From JAHEEL01 sp963715255 (GTDB taxonomy: Bacteria > Actinomycetota > Acidimicrobiia > Spongiisociales > UBA5794), in NCBI GenBank assembly GCA_963715255.1, contig CAVQRN010000006.1, positions 62,001 through 126,000 on the forward strand: a stretch of DNA of 64,000 nucleotides, read 5' to 3'. The stretch's first letter is position 1. Each line of letters opens with the position of its first letter. The translations under genes were made by a program, and so were the position numbers. The notes under the pieces were generated by a model. The model was not told where the DNA came from, ran no database searches, and worked only from the letters and a program-made list of their open reading frames with translations. Positions 27,062 through 34,529 of this stretch are shown here, piece after piece.

Positions 27062-27211
27062 CATGCCTCCTCACACCACACGTAACGTACCGCACTCCTC
27101 CCCAGCGGCGATAGGGTCTTTCCCCGATTCTTGAGCCCGCTTTCTCGCCAATAGACACGAAGGGTCATCCGACCCGTGACATCCCCTGGGCTGATCATGC
27201 ACAATGGGTGC

Positions 27212-28216
27212 ATGCCGGCAAATCTGACGCCCGACTACAAGAAGGCCGAAGCCGCCTATCGGCGGGCAAAGGATCCGCAGGAACGCCTCGAGTTGCTCGA
27301 AGTGATGCACCGGACGATCCCGAAGCACAAAGGGACTGAGCACCTCCGAGCTGAGATCAAGACGAAGATCAAGGACTTGAAGGCTGAGCTCACGGGGCCA
27401 TCGAAGGGCGGCGTGCGGACCGGACCGGCGACGTTCATCCATCCGGTTGGTGCGGCGCAGGTGGCGATCCTCGGACCGCCCAACACGGGCAAGTCGACCC
27501 TGCACGCGACGCTCACCGGATCACACACGGGCGTCGGTTCATATCCGTTCACCACCCAATACCCGGAGCCGGGGATGTTGAACGTCGAAGACGCCGCCAT
27601 CCAGCTCGTCGACCTCCCGCCGATCTCGAATCTCCACCCGATTCCCTGGATCGGGAACACGCTCCAGTCGGCCGACGGCGCACTCCTCGTCGTGGATCTC
27701 GGTCAACCGGGATGCGTCGAGCAGATTCTTGAGGTGCGGGAGATTCTCGAGGAACGGCGGGTCACACTCATCGGGGCATGGAACGCAACCCACGCTCCGG
27801 ACGACGATCCGTTCGCGATCCGCCTGCCGACCCTGCTCATCGCGAACAAGGCAGACGCTATTCCGGACATCGAGGACGACCTTGCCGTGTGCCGGGAGCT
27901 CGGCGACCTGCACTTCCCCAACATCGTGGTGTCGGCAGCCACTGGTGTCGGCGTCGACGAGATCGGTCCATGGCTGTTCCGGAACCTCGACATCGTTCGC
28001 GTCTACACGAAGGTGCCGGGGAAGGACCCGGACAAGGACCGCCCGTATACGGTCCGTCGCGGGGCCACGGTCGACGAAGTCGCCCGGCTCGTGCATCGGG
28101 ATCTTGCCGCCTCGTTCCGCCATGCCCGCATCTGGGGTCGCGGCTCGTACGACGGTCAACAGGTTGGCAAGGACCACGTGGTCGAAGACGGCGACATCCT
28201 CGAGATCCACACCTAG
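27212..28216 (+). CDS. DRG/Obg-like GTPase with C-terminal TGS domain
   Basis: A 334-residue GTPase. A basic helical N-terminus (DYKKAEAAYRRAKDPQERLE) precedes the G domain: G1 GPPNTGKST, G3 LVDLPPIS, G4 ANKAD, then a C-terminal TGS domain (DRPYTVRRGATVDEVARLVH, ending KDHVVEDGDILEIHT). Proteins of this layout bind ribosomal subunits or RNA. G3 has Pro where Gly is usual (DxPG), a trait of some TGS GTPases that may slow hydrolysis. The ATG at 27212 is preferred because it starts at the family-like MPANLTPDYKKAE; the Shine-Dalgarno sequence is weak. Confidence 0.82.
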   Translation: MPANLTPDYKKAEAAYRRAKDPQERLELLEVMHRTIPKHKGTEHLRAEIKTKIKDLKAELTGPSKGGVRTGPATFIHPVGAAQVAILGPPNTGKSTLHATLTGSHTGVGSYPFTTQYPEPGMLNVEDAAIQLVDLPPISNLHPIPWIGNTLQSADGALLVVDLGQPGCVEQILEVREILEERRVTLIGAWNATHAPDDDPFAIRLPTLLIANKADAIPDIEDDLAVCRELGDLHFPNIVVSAATGVGVDEIGPWLFRNLDIVRVYTKVPGKDPDKDRPYTVRRGATVDEVARLVHRDLAASFRHARIWGRGSYDGQQVGKDHVVEDGDILEIHT

Positions 28217-28222
28217 AACCGC

Positions 28223-28363
28223 GTACCCAGGGTTTGTGTCCCCGTATGCGGCGCTGTGGGCCCACGGAACCGAGTTCTCAATATTCTGTGGGCCGGGGTC
28301 CGCTCATGCGGGGACGTGAACCCTGGGTACGGGTCCCCGTATGCGGCGCCCACGGCCCGCGGA
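28223..28363. repeat. Dispersed palindromic repeat, composite copy
   Basis: GTACCCAGGGTTTGTGTCCC (28223 on) continues CCGTATGCGGCGC. An inverted, slightly diverged copy lies at 28303-28330 (ending AACCCTGGGTAC), and a third partial direct copy at 28327-28363. Between them TGTGGGCCCACGGAAC and the AT-rich centre TTCTCAATATTC add further symmetry. Single copies recur at 32752-32789 and 56432-56478. All are intergenic and the core is shared, so this is a REP/MITE-like family. Confidence 0.8.
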
Positions 28364-28469
28364 ACGGTCGACGGCGTGCACTTTGCGACTTCATCGAACC
28401 TTCACATCCGCGATCGGGGAGCCTTCATACGGCCGCGGTTTCATATGGACTTCTTCAGAAAGGAAGATC

Positions 28470-28967
28470 ATGATCCGCAGAATTGCCCTCGGAGCCGCAA
28501 CGGCGCTCCTCATCGCCGGACTTCCCGTCGCCGCCCTGGGTTTCTCTCAGAGCCTCGACGTCGATCAGACCCCGACGGTCACAGCCGAACAGGTACAGAT
28601 GGAGCTCGAAGTCCAGGAGCAGCTCGGCACGCCCCAAGCAGATGCCGTTCAGGCCGCGATTCAGGCTCAGACTCAACAGCGTGTCCAAGAACACATCGCG
28701 ACCGGAGTTCCTGAAGACGAGGTGCCGGTCCAAGACCGGGTTCGCACTCAGGAACAGGCACAGATCAGCACGCAGGCAGTGACCAGCAATCAGGCACGGG
28801 CCCAGGCCGGAGGCGGCGAATCTCTAGCCGAACCGGCTGCCAACGGCGAAGGCAACCGCTTCGGACAGACCGAAGACGCCACCCGTAGGAACGCCGGAGC
28901 CCAACCATCGGCCGACTGCCCCAACGACGGCGAGTGCCCGAACAACGGCGACTGCCCGAAGTCCTGA
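28470..28967 (+). CDS. Exported Gln-rich protein with Cys-rich tail
   Basis: 165 residues. A signal peptide, MIRRIALGAATALLIAGLPV, precedes a Gln/Glu/Val-rich helical region (QMELEVQEQLGTPQADAVQA) and ends in a regular Cys repeat, CPNDGECPNNGDCPKS. Three evenly spaced Cys residues with Asp/Asn loops could bind metal or form disulfides. AGGAAG lies 4 nt before the ATG. A GC-rich hairpin follows the stop, before a two-component system in the same direction that may regulate it. No known family recognised. Confidence 0.7.
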   Translation: MIRRIALGAATALLIAGLPVAALGFSQSLDVDQTPTVTAEQVQMELEVQEQLGTPQADAVQAAIQAQTQQRVQEHIATGVPEDEVPVQDRVRTQEQAQISTQAVTSNQARAQAGGGESLAEPAANGEGNRFGQTEDATRRNAGAQPSADCPNDGECPNNGDCPKS

Positions 28968-28978
28968 CCACCTCAGCG

Positions 28979-29017
28979 GGAGGGAGAGACCTGCGCAACT
29001 CGCGGATCTCTCCCTCC
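28979..29017 (+). terminator. Hairpin between the exported Gln-rich protein and the response regulator gene
   Basis: GGAGGGAGAGA (28979-28989) pairs perfectly with TCTCTCCCTCC (29007-29017) over a 17-nt loop, 12 nt after the stop codon. There is no T-run, as often in high-GC terminators. The next gene has its own -10 box overlapping the end of the hairpin. Confidence 0.65.
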
Positions 29018-29023
29018 TACGAT
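29018..29023 (+). promoter_or_regulatory. -10 box of a leaderless response-regulator mRNA
   Basis: TACGAT is followed by 6 nt and the ATG at 29030; no Shine-Dalgarno sequence is present. The spacing predicts transcription starting at the start codon. Confidence 0.5.
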
Positions 29024-29029
29024 TCCACC

Positions 29030-29717
29030 ATGTCACGCATCCTCGTCGTCGACGACGAACCGAAGATCCGAAAGATCGTCACCTCCTACCTGAAGCAGGA
29101 GGGTTTCGACGTGTTCGAGGCCGAAGACGGTTCATCTGCGGTCGAGATGGCCAGCGCGACTCGATCCCGACGTGGTCATCCTCGACGTGATGCTGCCCGG
29201 ATTCGACGGCATCGAGGCGCTGCGGCAGATCAGGACCAAGTCCGATGTGTATGTGATCATGCTCACCGCGCGCAGCGAGGAGACGGACAAGCTCGTCGGG
29301 CTCTCCGTGGGTGCCGACGACTACGTGACCAAGCCGTTCAGCGCGCGAGAACTCGTCGCACGCGTCAAGGCGGTGCTTCGCCGGACCCGACAGGGCAACG
29401 GTCACACGTCCGACGAGATCACCGTTGGGTCGCTCACGCTCGACAACGCGACCCGCATCGTCAAGGTGGACGGAATACCGGTGGATCTAACGGCACTCGA
29501 ATTCGACCTGCTCGGAGCGCTCGCGGCGGCGCCGGGCCGGGTATACAGCCGGGGGCAACTCATCGAGAAAGTCTGGGGTTGGGACTTCTTCGGGGACGAG
29601 CGAATCGTCGACGTCCATGTTCGCAAGATCCGCCAGAAGATCGGTGACGACCCGGCCAATCCCCGATTCGTCGCGACCGTGCGAGGGGTCGGCTATCGAT
29701 TCGTGGATCCATCGTGA
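29030..29717 (+). CDS. OmpR-family response regulator (one frameshift)
   Basis: Receiver domain: MSRILVVDDEPKIRKIVTSY, phospho-acceptor Asp in VVILDVMLPGFDG, Thr in IMLTARSEE and Lys in YVTKPFSARE. It is joined to an OmpR/PhoB winged helix (VKVDGIPVDLTALEFDLLGA; ERIVDVHVRKIRQKIGDD; VRGVGYRFVDPS). An extra base near 29160 breaks the frame between MASA and LDPDVV; removing it gives a complete 228-residue protein. The stop overlaps the sensor kinase start (GTGA). The pair resembles BaeRS/MprAB-type envelope-stress systems, but the signal is unknown. Confidence 0.85.
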
Positions 29718-30796
29718 AGGCTTTTCGCGGACTCGGACCTCGTCTCTTCCTCTCCCACCTCCTCGCGATCGGCACCGCAACAGGAACCTTCATCATCACG
29801 TTCCGCCTCCTCGCACCTGAGGTGTTCGGGCGACGGATCCAAGGCTCCCAGGGTCCGGGGGGGCCTTCCGGTTCGGCCGGTTGGGGTCAACAAGTCATCG
29901 AAACGTTCGAGAGTTCCGTCGACACGGCGATCTTCGTTTCGATCTTCGCAGGAGCGATCGCCGCGGCCCTCGTTGCCTGGTTCATGACGCGACTGCTGGC
30001 CCGGCCCGTCAAGGAGATCCGTTCAACAACTCACTCCCTGGCAGCCGGGAACTACTCCAGACGAGTCACCGAGCCTTCGATCGACGAACTCGCCGACCTT
30101 GCGCGAGACGTCAATGCATTGGCCGACGGGCTCGAGTCGACCGAGGTGAGTCGAGCACAGTTGATCTCTGATGTGACGCACGAACTCCGTACTCCTTTGA
30201 CTTCGATTGACGGATACGTGGAGGGAGCGGCCGACGGTGTGTTCACCAACGATGAGATGCTGGGGTCCGTCACGGAGGAGACACGGCGAATGCGGAAGCT
30301 CATCGATGATCTCTCGCTGCTGTCGCGGGCGCAGGAAGGATCGCTCGTACTGGAACGGAGCGACACCGACATCTCCCGACTCGCGAACGAGACCGCAGAG
30401 CGGCTCCGGCCACAGTTCGAAGCGGCCGGTGTCACTGTCGCAGTATCCAGCGTTCCCACCGTTGCATCAGTTGATCAGGCTCGCATCGGGCAGGTCCTCA
30501 CCAATCTGCTCGGGAATGCGCTCGGGCACACCAGGGCAAATGGGGTGGTTGCGATGACTGTGAAGGAAGAATCCGGCGGGGTCGCCGTGACCATCACCGA
30601 CGACGGTGACGGCATATCCGAAGAAGACCTGCCACATGTCTTCGACCGCTTCTACCGCGGGACCACGACGAGCCGAGCGGGCACCGGAATCGGGCTGGCG
30701 ATCGCCCGCGACATCGTCGATGCTCACGGTGGTGAAATCACCGCAACGTCCGCCGGTCCGGGAACCGGCGCCACGTTCGCGATTCGACTTCCGTAG
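29714..30796 (+). CDS. Sensor histidine kinase (BaeS-like)
   Basis: A 360-residue membrane kinase. Two helices (about residues 10-32 and 72-92) flank a short extracytoplasmic loop of about 40 residues. They are followed by a HAMP domain (RPVKEIRSTTHSLAAGNYSR), the H-box DVTHELRTPLTS with the phospho-acceptor His, and an HATPase domain: N-box LTNLLGNALGHT, G1 DDGDGISEEDLPHVF and G2 GTGIGLAIA. The tiny sensor loop suggests detection of signals within or near the membrane. It is coupled to the response regulator by a GTGA overlap. Confidence 0.88.
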   Translation: MKAFRGLGPRLFLSHLLAIGTATGTFIITFRLLAPEVFGRRIQGSQGPGGPSGSAGWGQQVIETFESSVDTAIFVSIFAGAIAAALVAWFMTRLLARPVKEIRSTTHSLAAGNYSRRVTEPSIDELADLARDVNALADGLESTEVSRAQLISDVTHELRTPLTSIDGYVEGAADGVFTNDEMLGSVTEETRRMRKLIDDLSLLSRAQEGSLVLERSDTDISRLANETAERLRPQFEAAGVTVAVSSVPTVASVDQARIGQVLTNLLGNALGHTRANGVVAMTVKEESGGVAVTITDDGDGISEEDLPHVFDRFYRGTTTSRAGTGIGLAIARDIVDAHGGEITATSAGPGTGATFAIRLP

Positions 30797-30889
30797 GTCG
30801 CAAGCTCGGCGCTGTCGTCCTGCACGCGGAGCAGCAGCCCCACGCAATACATTGGAAACACCCCTGGTCGAGTCTCAGAATCCGTGTAG

Positions 30890-30895
30890 TACGGT
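30890..30895 (+). promoter_or_regulatory. -10 box of a leaderless mRNA for the PfkB fusion gene
   Basis: TACGGT, 6-nt spacer, then ATG at 30902, with no Shine-Dalgarno sequence. Confidence 0.45.
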
Positions 30896-30901
30896 GCGGC
30901 G

Positions 30902-32707
30902 ATGGATACTCCACAGCTCATCGTGGTCGGTACTCCATCGACTGACCGGATCGAGATCCGCGGTGACTCGCACTCGACGATCGGCGGTTCGGGGTTCATC
31001 ACGGCGCTCGCGGGTCGACTGACGGGGGTCTCGGTCGGACTCATTGCCCGAGTTCCGCACACCCTGCCAGACCAGATTGCAGCAGCGTTCAGGCCGGGCG
31101 GACTTGATCCGGGTGGCCTCGTCCCGGTCGGCGGGGCGCTGCCCGCCTTTCACATCGCCTATGACAACAGCGAGTCGGCGACGTACGTCGACGTCCAATT
31201 AGGCGAGGAACCCCGCATCCGAGGAGCAGACGTTCCCCGGCGGTGGCTGACCGCAGACTGGATTCATGTCGGACCTCTCGGCGCATCTGCACGCGTCCAA
31301 TTGCGGTTCATCGAGGATCTCATCGAACGCGGCTACGAGGGAGGACTCTCCGCAGGCACCTTCATCGGCTTGGCGATCTCTGATCCGAAGACGGTCCGCG
31401 AGCTGTTCGACGCGGTCGACATCGCGTTCATGAATCAGGATGAGGCAACGCTGATCTATCCCGCATCCATGCCGGCCCACACTGTCGTCTGTGTCACCGC
31501 CGGCAGATCGGGCGCTCGCCGGTGGGACGGTTCGACGTGGACCACCCACGCAACCTCAGCGGTGCAGGCGTTCGATCCGACCGGTGCAGGTGATGCGTTC
31601 GCCGGCGCCTACTTGGGGGCAATGCTCAAGGAAGATCCCGACCCTGTCGCCGAGGGATTGCGTATCGCATCCGAGGTCATTCAGGGTCCCGGAGCTGCAC
31701 CGCTCCTCGACCAACTCCCACACAGCGCCGATCTACAGAGAGACGCCAATCTTCCCGATGCCCGCAAAGCCGGGATCGACCACGAGCGCGTCCTAGCGGT
31801 TGGCTCGTCCCTTCGGGTCGCAGCCAAGCGCTCTTCGCTGTCATTCTGCGGATCCCCTTTTCCCGAACTCGGCGACCCCCTCGCCCTCGAAGTGCTCGCG
31901 CTCGCGACGGCACACCAATACGGATTCTGGACCGGCACGGACCATGGCTATGGCGGACCGATGTGGGCCACGATCGACGGAGTTCGCCGGAAGGGTTCCG
32001 ACTTCGTCTGGCACGCCTTCACCAAGGCGGCGACGGCCGACCCCACCATTCTCGACGCGAACCGCCTCGCCGCAGAGCCCCTGCTCTTCGACGAGATATG
32101 CGTCGACGATGACGGAGCATGCCCTATCCCAGACGTCGGATCTCATCGCGCGCTACAGCAGGCGTACGGCCTGGCTATCGGGCGCTGTGGCGGAGTCCGA
32201 TCGGTACTCGACCGGGCGAACACCTCAGGGGACCCACTGGCGGCCCTCCTTGAAATGCTGTCGACGATTCCCGGGTACGGCGAAGATCCACTCGCAAAGA
32301 AGGCCAATCTGCTCGGTCTGATCTTGACGAACCGCCCGGAGCATTTCCTCCACCTCGATGATCCGGGTTCGATCGCACCCATCGCCGACTACCACAACAT
32401 TCGGACACTCCTGCGCACCGGATGCGTCAGCATCGTCGATCCAGACCTGCGTCGAACGCTCGAGGAGCGCTCCTGGACCGATGCCATTGGTGAGGCTTCG
32501 GTGCGATCGGCGGCATACGGGGCGATCGTGGCGCTCTGCGATGCATCGGGACTCAACGTGGGGGAAGTCGACGGCTTCCTCTTCACGCTCGGTCGTAGCC
32601 TCTGTCTCGAGACCGAGGAGCCGAAGTGTGAAGAGTGCCCGGTTGTGACGTCATGCGGCCGCGAGACCGATCTCTTCCAGCCGATCTTCCGCACGACGGC
32701 CTACTGA
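30902..32707 (+). CDS. PfkB-family kinase fused to a Qng1/DUF2419-like nucleotide glycosylase domain with C-terminal Cys cluster
   Basis: 601 residues. The first ~285 form a PfkB/ribokinase-type kinase; the second signature and catalytic Asp are in FDPTGAGDAFAGAYLG (about 223-238). The rest resembles queuosine-salvage proteins (Qng1, DUF2419), a family structurally related to HhH DNA glycosylases: GSDFVWHAFTKAATADP, AKKANLLGLILTNRPEHF, IADYHNIRTLLRTG (family: FADYRVPQxLxxxG) and VDGFLFTLG. A C-x7-C-x2-C-x5-C cluster (CLETEEPKCEECPVVTSC) near the end recalls the Fe-S loop of endonuclease III. The likely logic is phosphorylation of a nucleoside, then release of its base. Queuosine is the best guess but is unproven. 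Confidence 0.65.
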   Translation: MDTPQLIVVGTPSTDRIEIRGDSHSTIGGSGFITALAGRLTGVSVGLIARVPHTLPDQIAAAFRPGGLDPGGLVPVGGALPAFHIAYDNSESATYVDVQLGEEPRIRGADVPRRWLTADWIHVGPLGASARVQLRFIEDLIERGYEGGLSAGTFIGLAISDPKTVRELFDAVDIAFMNQDEATLIYPASMPAHTVVCVTAGRSGARRWDGSTWTTHATSAVQAFDPTGAGDAFAGAYLGAMLKEDPDPVAEGLRIASEVIQGPGAAPLLDQLPHSADLQRDANLPDARKAGIDHERVLAVGSSLRVAAKRSSLSFCGSPFPELGDPLALEVLALATAHQYGFWTGTDHGYGGPMWATIDGVRRKGSDFVWHAFTKAATADPTILDANRLAAEPLLFDEICVDDDGACPIPDVGSHRALQQAYGLAIGRCGGVRSVLDRANTSGDPLAALLEMLSTIPGYGEDPLAKKANLLGLILTNRPEHFLHLDDPGSIAPIADYHNIRTLLRTGCVSIVDPDLRRTLEERSWTDAIGEASVRSAAYGAIVALCDASGLNVGEVDGFLFTLGRSLCLETEEPKCEECPVVTSCGRETDLFQPIFRTTAY

Positions 32708-32751
32708 TCATCTCGCTCGAGCACGGTCTTCCCCCGTTCTGCGGGCTGGCA

Positions 32752-32789
32752 GCGCCGCATACGGGGACAGCAACCCTGGGTACGCGGCG
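32752..32789. repeat. Dispersed palindromic repeat, single copy
   Basis: Minus-strand copy of the element at 28223: GCGCCGCATACGGGGACAG followed by CAACCCTGGGTACGCGGCG. It occupies most of the gap between the PfkB fusion gene and the next gene, where it could act as a terminator-like structure. Confidence 0.75.
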
Positions 32790-32861
32790 TCGCGGGTTCT
32801 GGCGCCGCGACGTCCGCCCGACGGGGAGGAAGAGAAGGGTTGTCCGGCTACTCCTCCGGTG

Positions 32862-33227
32862 TCAGGACTCTTCGATCTCCTCAGCGATTTCCTCGGCGAC
32901 CTCGTCGACAGCTTCCTCAGCCTCTTCCGCAGATTCCAGGGCTTCTTCGTCGGCTTCCGTCACCGCTTCGTCGACAGCGAGAGCTTCTTCAGCGTCGTCG
33001 ACGGCCTGAGCGGCACCCTTGACGGCGGAGACGACCGCGTCCTGAATCTTCGCAACCTGGTCTTCGGACATCTTGCTCGCGAGCTTCTGGTCGAGATACG
33101 CCCGGATCTCCTCTTCGGACATACCGACGAGTTTCTGCTTCTGGTTGACGACGAGTGCCACCACCGCGCCGATTCCGGCAGCGAGCAGAACGAGGATCAG
33201 GGTCTTGAATGAGAACAGTCTGCGCAT
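32862..33227 (-). CDS. Membrane-anchored acidic coiled-coil protein
   Basis: 121 residues. An N-terminal anchor helix (FKTLILVLLAAGIGAVVALV) is followed by a MSEEEIRAYLDQKLASKMSE segment and a very acidic, Ala/Glu-rich tail predicted to be helical or coiled (AVTEADEEALESAEEAEEAV). No cysteine or catalytic motif is visible. Such anchored acidic coils are often structural. It lies 62 bp downstream of the LapA-like gene in the same direction, so the two may be co-transcribed. Confidence 0.7.
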   Translation of the reverse strand: MRRLFSFKTLILVLLAAGIGAVVALVVNQKQKLVGMSEEEIRAYLDQKLASKMSEDQVAKIQDAVVSAVKGAAQAVDDAEEALAVDEAVTEADEEALESAEEAEEAVDEVAEEIAEEIEES

Positions 33228-33289
33228 GAGACCTCCAGGTCGATGAGATCCACAGCCTAACGAGCCACGGTGTCACCGAATCTGGCGAA

Positions 33290-33538
33290 CTACTCCCTGT
33301 TCCGACGACGGGAAACCCACCGCCAGATCCAGCCGAGCACGATGCCGAGCGCAAGGAAGATGACGGCCACGATCCACAGGGGGAACGTGAACGAGAAGAA
33401 GAGGAACTGAACCTCGGTCTGGTCCAGGTTCTGGCCGACGAAGATTCCCAGTACGACGAGAATCACCGCCGTGACGATGATCCCGAATCCGATCCTGTCG
33501 TTGCCCTTGTGAACGTTGCTCGGTTGCTCGTCGGCCAC
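33290..33538 (-). CDS. LapA-domain (DUF1049) membrane protein
   Basis: 82 residues with two membrane helices separated by the typical QNLDQTEVQFLFFSFTFPLW segment (N-x-x-x-V-x-x-x-F-L-F) and a basic end (WRWVSRRRNRE), the LapA/DUF1049 pattern. The GTG at 33538 was chosen because GGGAGGA precedes it; upstream codons lack family similarity. In enterobacteria LapA is linked to lipopolysaccharide assembly, but in actinobacteria the role is unknown. Confidence 0.75.
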   Translation of the reverse strand: MADEQPSNVHKGNDRIGFGIIVTAVILVVLGIFVGQNLDQTEVQFLFFSFTFPLWIVAVIFLALGIVLGWIWRWVSRRRNRE

Positions 33539-33618
33539 GGTTCCTCCCGGATGCGTGGAAGCGGAGCGTAGCAGGGGGAGAAGTTCAGGAAATCCCGATG
33601 AATTGCACGCGTGTGATT

Positions 33619-33624
33619 TAGAGT
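33619..33624 (+). promoter_or_regulatory. -10 box upstream of the 29-residue microprotein
   Basis: TAGAGT ends 9 nt before the GTG at 33634, predicting a transcript with at most a few leader bases. No Shine-Dalgarno sequence lies between. Confidence 0.4.
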
Positions 33625-33633
33625 CCGCCCACC

Positions 33634-33723
33634 GTGGAAACATTGGGAATCATCGTCGCCTGGCTGCTGATCGGCCTCATGGTGACCGGCTCTGCCACCC
33701 TCTTCTGGGTGTCCCAGCGCTGA
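33634..33723 (+). CDS. 29-residue single-helix membrane microprotein
   Basis: GTG start, then ETLGIIVAWLLIGLMVTGSA and TLFWVSQR, followed by TGA. This is one continuous membrane helix with a short charged N-terminus and a basic C-terminus. A -10-like TAGAGT lies just upstream and a strong hairpin terminator begins 18 nt after the stop, so the unit looks like a complete small transcript. No family is known to me. Proof needs expression data or conservation in relatives. Confidence 0.5.
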   Translation: METLGIIVAWLLIGLMVTGSATLFWVSQR

Positions 33724-33740
33724 ACGATCAACCGAGACGC

Positions 33741-33773
33741 GAAGCAGCCGGGATCAAAGACCCCGGCTGCTTC
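33741..33773. terminator. Strong hairpin terminator between the microprotein and infA
   Basis: GAAGCAGCCGGG (33741-33752) pairs perfectly with CCCGGCTGCTTC (33762-33773) around a 9-nt loop. It lies between a plus-strand microgene and the minus-strand IF-1 gene, and can serve both. Confidence 0.75.
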
Positions 33774-33814
33774 CTGAACGCTCCAGTTCCAACCCGGAAC
33801 TCTGTTCTACTTTG

Positions 33815-34039
33815 CTATCGATGTCTCCACACGATGCGACCCTTTGTCGGATCGTAGGCCGAAACCTCGACCTCGACCTTGTCGCCCGCAATGATCCGGA
33901 TCCCTCTGCCGCGCCGCATCTTTCCAGATGCGCGCGCAACGATTTCGAGACCGGAGTCGAGCCGCACCCTGAACTCAGCGTTCCGGAGCGTCTCGACGAT
34001 CACACCTTGCGTGCGGAAGGTGTCGTCGCCTCGTGCCAT
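33815..34039 (-). CDS. infA: Translation initiation factor IF-1
   Basis: 74 residues with the S1/OB fold: FRTQGVIVETLRNAEFRVRL, then GKMRRGRGIRIIAGDKVEVE and YDPTKGRIVWRHR, the conserved IF-1 pattern. It binds the 30S A site during initiation. Unusually it is not in a ribosomal-protein (rpmJ-rpsM) context. Its neighbour is an RRM protein, and a second, standard infA copy may exist elsewhere in the genome. Confidence 0.85.
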   Translation of the reverse strand: MARGDDTFRTQGVIVETLRNAEFRVRLDSGLEIVARASGKMRRGRGIRIIAGDKVEVEVSAYDPTKGRIVWRHR

Positions 34040-34047
34040 ATCGGTTA

Positions 34048-34293
34048 CTACCGACGGGGACGGGCCTCGTTGACAGTGAGGGCCCGGCCTTCGTGCTCGT
34101 ATCCGTTGAGTTCTTCGATCGCCTTCTTGCCCTCTTCGGCATCGGGCATTTCGACGAAGCCGAAGCCGCGTGAGCGGCCGGAGTCGCGGTCGTTGATGAT
34201 GGCGGCCGAGTCAACGGTCCCGTACTCGCCGAAGAGCTGCTCGAGGTCTCCGTTTGTCGCGCGGAACGAAAGGTTCCCTACGAAGATGTTCAT
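34048..34293 (-). CDS. RRM-domain RNA-binding protein
   Basis: 81 residues forming one RNA recognition motif: RNP2 IFVGNLSF at the N-terminus and RNP1 RGFGFVEM in the centre, with the usual aromatic residues for RNA stacking. The ATG at 34293 has GGAGG about 9 nt upstream. It is followed after 8 nt by infA, so the two RNA-binding genes are probably co-transcribed. Bacterial relatives are often cold- or stress-induced. Confidence 0.88.
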   Translation of the reverse strand: MNIFVGNLSFRATNGDLEQLFGEYGTVDSAAIINDRDSGRSRGFGFVEMPDAEEGKKAIEELNGYEHEGRALTVNEARPRR

Positions 34294-34516
34294 TTGCTGT
34301 TGCCTCCAATGGGCGTCGATTCGCGAACCACTGTGGTTCGCACACGGGCGGGCTCTGTCGGCCTGCCTCGAACCAACAAGTGCCACGGCGGCAGCGGACA
34401 TCCCTCTGTGCACCAGAACAATAGCCCCCTTTGGGTCAACTCGGCCATTTGTCGGCGACGATCACAGATGCGTCGACTCGCACGATGCTCGCCAACCACC
34501 GGCGCCGGCGTGCCGG

Positions 34517-34522
34517 TAGGGT
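34517..34522 (+). promoter_or_regulatory. -10 box of a leaderless MFS transporter mRNA
   Basis: TAGGGT, 7-nt spacer, ATG at 34530, and no Shine-Dalgarno sequence. Confidence 0.45.
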
Positions 34523-34529
34523 CCAATCG

